From Couchioplanes azureus (GTDB lineage Bacteria; Actinomycetota; Actinomycetes; Mycobacteriales; Micromonosporaceae), in assembly GCF_014648355.1 (NCBI RefSeq), contig NZ_BMQY01000006.1, positions 117,698 to 181,697 of the forward strand: a stretch of 64,000 nt of DNA, written 5' to 3'. A program made the translations under genes and the position numbers. Shown here one piece after another: positions 60,764-64,000 of this stretch. Position 1 is the stretch's first letter. Each line of letters begins with the position of its first letter. Under the pieces are notes generated by a model. It was not told the origin of the DNA. It did no database searches and was given only the letters and a program-made list of their open reading frames with translations.

Positions 60764-61738
60764 ATGGCCGCGCTGGTGTCTGACCTGCCGGTCGAGCGTG
60801 CCGCGGTGCGTTCCGGCGATCTGGACTGGGTACGGGAGGTGATCAGCCAGCGATACACCGATCACGTTCCCCGCGTGCGGGGAGATGTCCGCCGGTTCGG
60901 GTTCCGCTCGGAGTTCGCGGCGGCTGGGGCGCTGAGTGTGGACCGAGTCAGTTACCTGGCGTGCATGGCGGTCACCGCCGATCCGCGCGACACCGTCCTG
61001 ATCATCAGCATGCGCGGTGGCGGATTCGACGTGTCGACCGGGCGGCAGCGCTGCCGGGTAGGCGGCGGTGAGGCGCTGCTCTTGCCCCACACTGGTCTTG
61101 ACATGGTGCAGGACTGGCCGGCCTGCGAGGTGGCGCAGTTTCCGGCCGAGGCGGTGACCCGGATCGCCGAGCAGCTCGGCGTCGCACCGGCCGATTTCCG
61201 GTTCGACGCGATGACCGCGGTGTCTGCCGCGGCGAACCAGCGGTGGCTGGCCACCCACACCTACCTCGCCCGGCTGCTGGACACGGCCGGCGACACCGGC
61301 ATCCCCGCGCTGCTGCTGACCGCGGCGATCGACACCGCGGCCGCCGCCGCGCTGAGCGTGTTCCCGAACACCACCATGAGCGTGGACTACGTTGCCGGCC
61401 CTGGCCGGGTGCCGCCGGCGACGGTGCGCCGCGCGGTCGCCTACATCGACGCGCACGCCGCCGAGGCGGTTACCGGCGAGGACATCGCCGCCGCGGCCGG
61501 GGTCAGCGTCCGCGCGCTGCAGGCCGGCTTCCGCCGGCACCTGGATATCACCCCGCTGGGTTACCTGCGCCGGGTCCGTCTCGACCGCGCCCACCGTGAC
61601 CTGCAAGCCGCCGACCCCACTGCCGGTGCCACGGTCGCCGCCATCGCCCGACGCTGGGGCTTCGCCGACCTCAGCCGGTTCGCCGCCGACTATCGTCGGA
61701 CCTTCGGCCGGCTGCCCCGTCACACCCTGCACTATTAG
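60764..61738 (+). CDS. AraC-family regulator (tandem copy 1)
   Basis: A 324-residue regulator. The N-terminal ~200 residues are a ligand-sensing region of the AraC-binding-like type (SMRGGGFDVSTGRQRCRVGG). The C-terminal two helix-turn-helices read VTGEDIAAAAGVSVRALQAG, FRRHLDITPLGYLRRVRL and VAAIARRWGFADLSRFAADY, ending PRHTLHY. It shares the layout of the next gene, 45 bp downstream, so the two are tandem paralogues. The ATG follows AAGGGAGAGGGC. Confidence 0.88.
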   Translation: MAALVSDLPVERAAVRSGDLDWVREVISQRYTDHVPRVRGDVRRFGFRSEFAAAGALSVDRVSYLACMAVTADPRDTVLIISMRGGGFDVSTGRQRCRVGGGEALLLPHTGLDMVQDWPACEVAQFPAEAVTRIAEQLGVAPADFRFDAMTAVSAAANQRWLATHTYLARLLDTAGDTGIPALLLTAAIDTAAAAALSVFPNTTMSVDYVAGPGRVPPATVRRAVAYIDAHAAEAVTGEDIAAAAGVSVRALQAGFRRHLDITPLGYLRRVRLDRAHRDLQAADPTAGATVAAIARRWGFADLSRFAADYRRTFGRLPRHTLHY

Positions 61739-61783
61739 AGGCCTGGCCCGGACCGGCGGCTGTCATCCGAAGGGGGCGTCACG

Positions 61784-62731
61784 GTGAGCACAGAGGTGTA
61801 CGAGACGCACGACGTCGATGCCGCCGAACAGTTGCTCAGCGAACTGTTCACCCCGGTGCGGCTGCACGTGTCCGGCGGGACCGGATCCATGCGCCTGGCC
61901 CGCACCCGCCTGGGCGCGCACGCGTCGCTCAACCGGTTCACCTTCGGGATGGGGTACACCACCCAAGGGCCTGCCCTGGGCGTCATCCCGATCGGCCGGA
62001 TCCGGGCGGGCACCGTCACGAACTGCTACGACGGCCACGAGCACGACAGCGGCCCCGGCGATGTGATGATCTCGCTGCCGCCTGACCGGGACTGGCAGGG
62101 CATCGCCGCCAATCTCGATTCGGAAACCGTCTACCTGGATCCGGTCCTGCTCGCCCAGGTGGCCGACGGGCCGCCCCGGACCGGACCGGTCCTGCGGTTC
62201 ACCGAAAACCGGCCGATCTCCGCAGCCGCCGCCCGCCGCTGGTCCGACACCTACGACTACGTGCTGACCACAGTCGACACCCTGCCGGCCGACACCGGAA
62301 CCATGCTCACCGGCAGCCTGGCCCGGCTGCTCACCGCGACCGCCCTGACCGTCTTCCCGAACAACGCCCGCACCGACCCGACCAGCGCCGACCGGCACGA
62401 CGCCCACCCCGCCACCGTGCGCCGCGCGGTCGCGTTCATCGACACCAACGCCTGCACCGACATCAGCATCGCCGACATCGCCGCCGCCTGCCACGTCACC
62501 ATCCGCACCGTGCAGCTGGCCTTCCGCCGCCACCTGGACACCACCCCCGCGGCCTACCTACGCCGCGCCCGACTGGCCGGCGCCCACCACGACCTCCGCA
62601 CCACCGACCCCCGCACCGCCACCGTCGCCGCGATCGCCGCACGCTGGGGCTTCCCCAACCACAGCCGCTTCACCGCCACCTACCGCGCCACCTACGGCGT
62701 CCCGCCCTCACACACCCTGCGCCACGATTGA
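61784..62731 (+). CDS. AraC-family regulator (tandem copy 2)
   Basis: A 315-residue AraC regulator from a GTG (AGGGGG upstream). The sensing part includes VTNCYDGHEHDSGPGDVMIS; the DNA-binding part includes ISIADIAAACHVTIRTVQLA, FRRHLDTTPAAYLRRARLAG and VAAIAARWGFPNHSRFTATY. It is clearly paralogous to the copy at 60764, with the same 3' motif pattern. A target gene is not evident in the window. Confidence 0.88.
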   Translation: MSTEVYETHDVDAAEQLLSELFTPVRLHVSGGTGSMRLARTRLGAHASLNRFTFGMGYTTQGPALGVIPIGRIRAGTVTNCYDGHEHDSGPGDVMISLPPDRDWQGIAANLDSETVYLDPVLLAQVADGPPRTGPVLRFTENRPISAAAARRWSDTYDYVLTTVDTLPADTGTMLTGSLARLLTATALTVFPNNARTDPTSADRHDAHPATVRRAVAFIDTNACTDISIADIAAACHVTIRTVQLAFRRHLDTTPAAYLRRARLAGAHHDLRTTDPRTATVAAIAARWGFPNHSRFTATYRATYGVPPSHTLRHD

Positions 62732-63274
62732 ATCGACCCTGCTACGGGGAGCCCGTAGCTTGTCAGACAACGCCAGCAGTTGATCTGGTCCTCTGCAGTA
62801 CGTCCCCGCGGACGCTCGCGGCGAGCCGAGCTCGGTTGTCCACAGGCTTGACTTACCGGAGCTTCAGACCGCGAAGAGCGGATGGACTCGGACGAAACCG
62901 TGGAGCCATCATGAGTCCGTCGCCAACGCGGCCACTCCCACACCGGACCGGCCACACCTACGGGTGGTGGGCTCGGGTGTGAAGCAGGCCACCGGCGCCG
63001 CATTCCGACGTGCCCGGTGGCCGCACCACCCGGCCGAGCTGCCCGGCGACCTGACCGGCCGCCGTGGAGGTGAAAAGCGCCGCTGCGCGGACGCGACCGC
63101 CGCGTTGATGCTGGCCGCGGCCCGGCACACCCGCAGACGCATCACGGCGTACCGCAATCCGGCCGTTCAGATCCAGGTCGCAACCGGCCCGGTTGGGTCC
63201 GGGACGGATGAGCTCAGCAATGACCGCCGGTGACCGATAGGACCAGAGCACAGTGCCGACAGAAGGTTGAGGCG
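62732..63274. other. Intergenic region, no gene supported
   Basis: About 540 bases between the AraC and EAL genes. Short open frames on both strands lack codon bias and domains. It should contain the promoter of the EAL gene; no clear motif or repeat was found. Confidence 0.5.
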
Positions 63275-64000
63275 ATGCAGGCTATTCAGGCGCCGGCCAC
63301 CGCAGCCATCGCCGACGTGCTGCGGGACCGCATGGTCACCCCCTTGTTCCAGCCGATCGTCGACCTGTCCAGCAGGCTCGTGGTGGGGTTGGAGGCACTC
63401 GCCCGCGGACCGGCCGGCACCGAACTGGAGTTCCCGGACCGGCTGTTCGCCGCCGCTCGGGAGGCCGGACTGCTCGCCCAGCTAGACATGCTGTGCTTCG
63501 AACGGGCGCTGGAATGCACCGTCGCCGCCTGCGCACCGCCGCCGCTGCTGTTCATCAACGCCGAACCGGCCGTGCTGGACCAGCCGGTATCACCGCGCGT
63601 CATCGAGATGGTGGGCAACGGACTGCCGTTTCGCTACATCCTCGAGTACACCGAACGGGCGCTTCCCACCTCGCCGGGAGTTCTCGTGCATCTCGCCGGC
63701 ATCGTGCACCAGTTCGGCAACGGCATCGCCCTGGACGACGTCGGCGTCGACCCGATGTCGCTGGCGTTCCTCCCGGTGCTGGAGCCGGAGGTAATCAAGC
63801 TGGACATGAGCCTGCTGCGCGATCCGGACACCGAGCACACCCGGTCGGTGTGCACGGCGGTGGCCGCGGAGGCCCGGCGTACTGGGGCGGTGGTCCTGGC
63901 CGAGGGCGTGGAGACCGAGGACGACGTGGTCACGGCCCGCCGGCTGGGGGCGCGGTGGGGGCAGGGCTGGTTGTTCGGCCGGCCGGCGCCTATGGGGCAG
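63275..64000 (+). CDS. EAL-domain cyclic-di-GMP phosphodiesterase, 3' end outside window
   Basis: The open frame from the ATG at 63275 continues to the right edge (242 codons seen). The catalytic EAL set is present: VGLEALARGPAG (EAL), LLFINAEP, RYILEYTERA, GIALDDVGVDPM, VIKLDMSLLR, VLAEGVETEDD and WGQGWLFGRP. These residues bind Mg2+ and cleave c-di-GMP to pGpG, so activity is likely. No N-terminal GGDEF or sensor domain is present upstream; a C-terminal domain may follow outside the window. Confidence 0.88.
   Translation, partial: MQAIQAPATAAIADVLRDRMVTPLFQPIVDLSSRLVVGLEALARGPAGTELEFPDRLFAAAREAGLLAQLDMLCFERALECTVAACAPPPLLFINAEPAVLDQPVSPRVIEMVGNGLPFRYILEYTERALPTSPGVLVHLAGIVHQFGNGIALDDVGVDPMSLAFLPVLEPEVIKLDMSLLRDPDTEHTRSVCTAVAAEARRTGAVVLAEGVETEDDVVTARRLGARWGQGWLFGRPAPMGQ

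Overview
The window is high-GC actinobacterial DNA from an Actinomycetota chromosome, most likely Micromonosporaceae (an Actinoplanes-like filamentous bacterium). This rests on the pervasive G/C third codon positions, the XRE-DUF5753/DUF397 regulator pairs, two DUF6232 membrane proteins, MEDS-domain kinases, a Ku/split-LigD NHEJ locus and abundant GTG/TTG starts. No rRNA, confident tRNA or CRISPR array was seen.

Layout: (1) 0-5.7 kb, housekeeping and stress genes: a HAAS/PadR pair with a perfect palindromic operator, LigD polymerase and ligase as separate genes divergent from Ku, a NUDIX hydrolase, a PfpI-like protein, DUF2231 and DUF1304. (2) 5.7-11.4 kb, an XRE/DUF397/DUF6232 neighbourhood: one intact XRE-DUF5753 regulator, an internally deleted copy of it, three DUF397 genes, two DUF6232 genes, and operator-like repeats shared between the copies. 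A geranylgeranyl-reductase-like flavoprotein also lies here. (3) 11.7-14.1 kb, a large secreted beta-helix protein.

(4) 14.2-38.1 kb, a biosynthetic gene cluster I cannot match to a known product. A leftward operon encodes B12-dependent glutamate mutase (glmS/glmE), an AapJ-like solute-binding protein without a signal peptide, an EamA transporter, aspartate-semialdehyde dehydrogenase and aspartokinase. This suggests glutamate -> 3-methylaspartate -> methylaspartyl phosphate -> methylaspartate semialdehyde. Next come a regulator, a BCAT, an AcpS-type phosphopantetheinyl transferase and a 14-gene rightward operon: DUF6421-like protein, BCAT, BacA-like protein, ATP-grasp ligase, a BCAT-fold protein that has lost its PLP lysine, 7Fe ferredoxin, HemN-like radical SAM enzyme, carrier protein, hydrolase, free-standing adenylation enzyme, cytosolic subtilase, MFS exporter and two more ATP-grasp ligases. 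The logic resembles a small peptide antimetabolite: unusual amino acids made free or on a carrier, joined by ATP-grasp ligases and exported by the MFS pump.

(5) 38-46 kb, MEDS/STAS/kinase signalling genes, a secreted LAVTG-type surface protein, an acyltransferase and a LAL-type LuxR regulator. (6) 46.2-57.2 kb, a compact ten-gene operon of unknown function. It starts with a leaderless subtilase and continues with large proteins that lack signal peptides, including a small-domain/HhH/TIG-like protein, a proline-rich protein with a zinc-phospholipase-like motif, a lysozyme-fold protein without its catalytic segment, and a membrane-anchored coiled coil. This is the best candidate for an undescribed system. 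(7) 57-60.7 kb, a gene-poor zone with a Sel1 protein, a small secreted cysteine protein and remnants of an integrase, an MFS transporter and a STAS protein. (8) 60.7-64 kb, two tandem AraC regulators and an EAL phosphodiesterase cut by the window edge.
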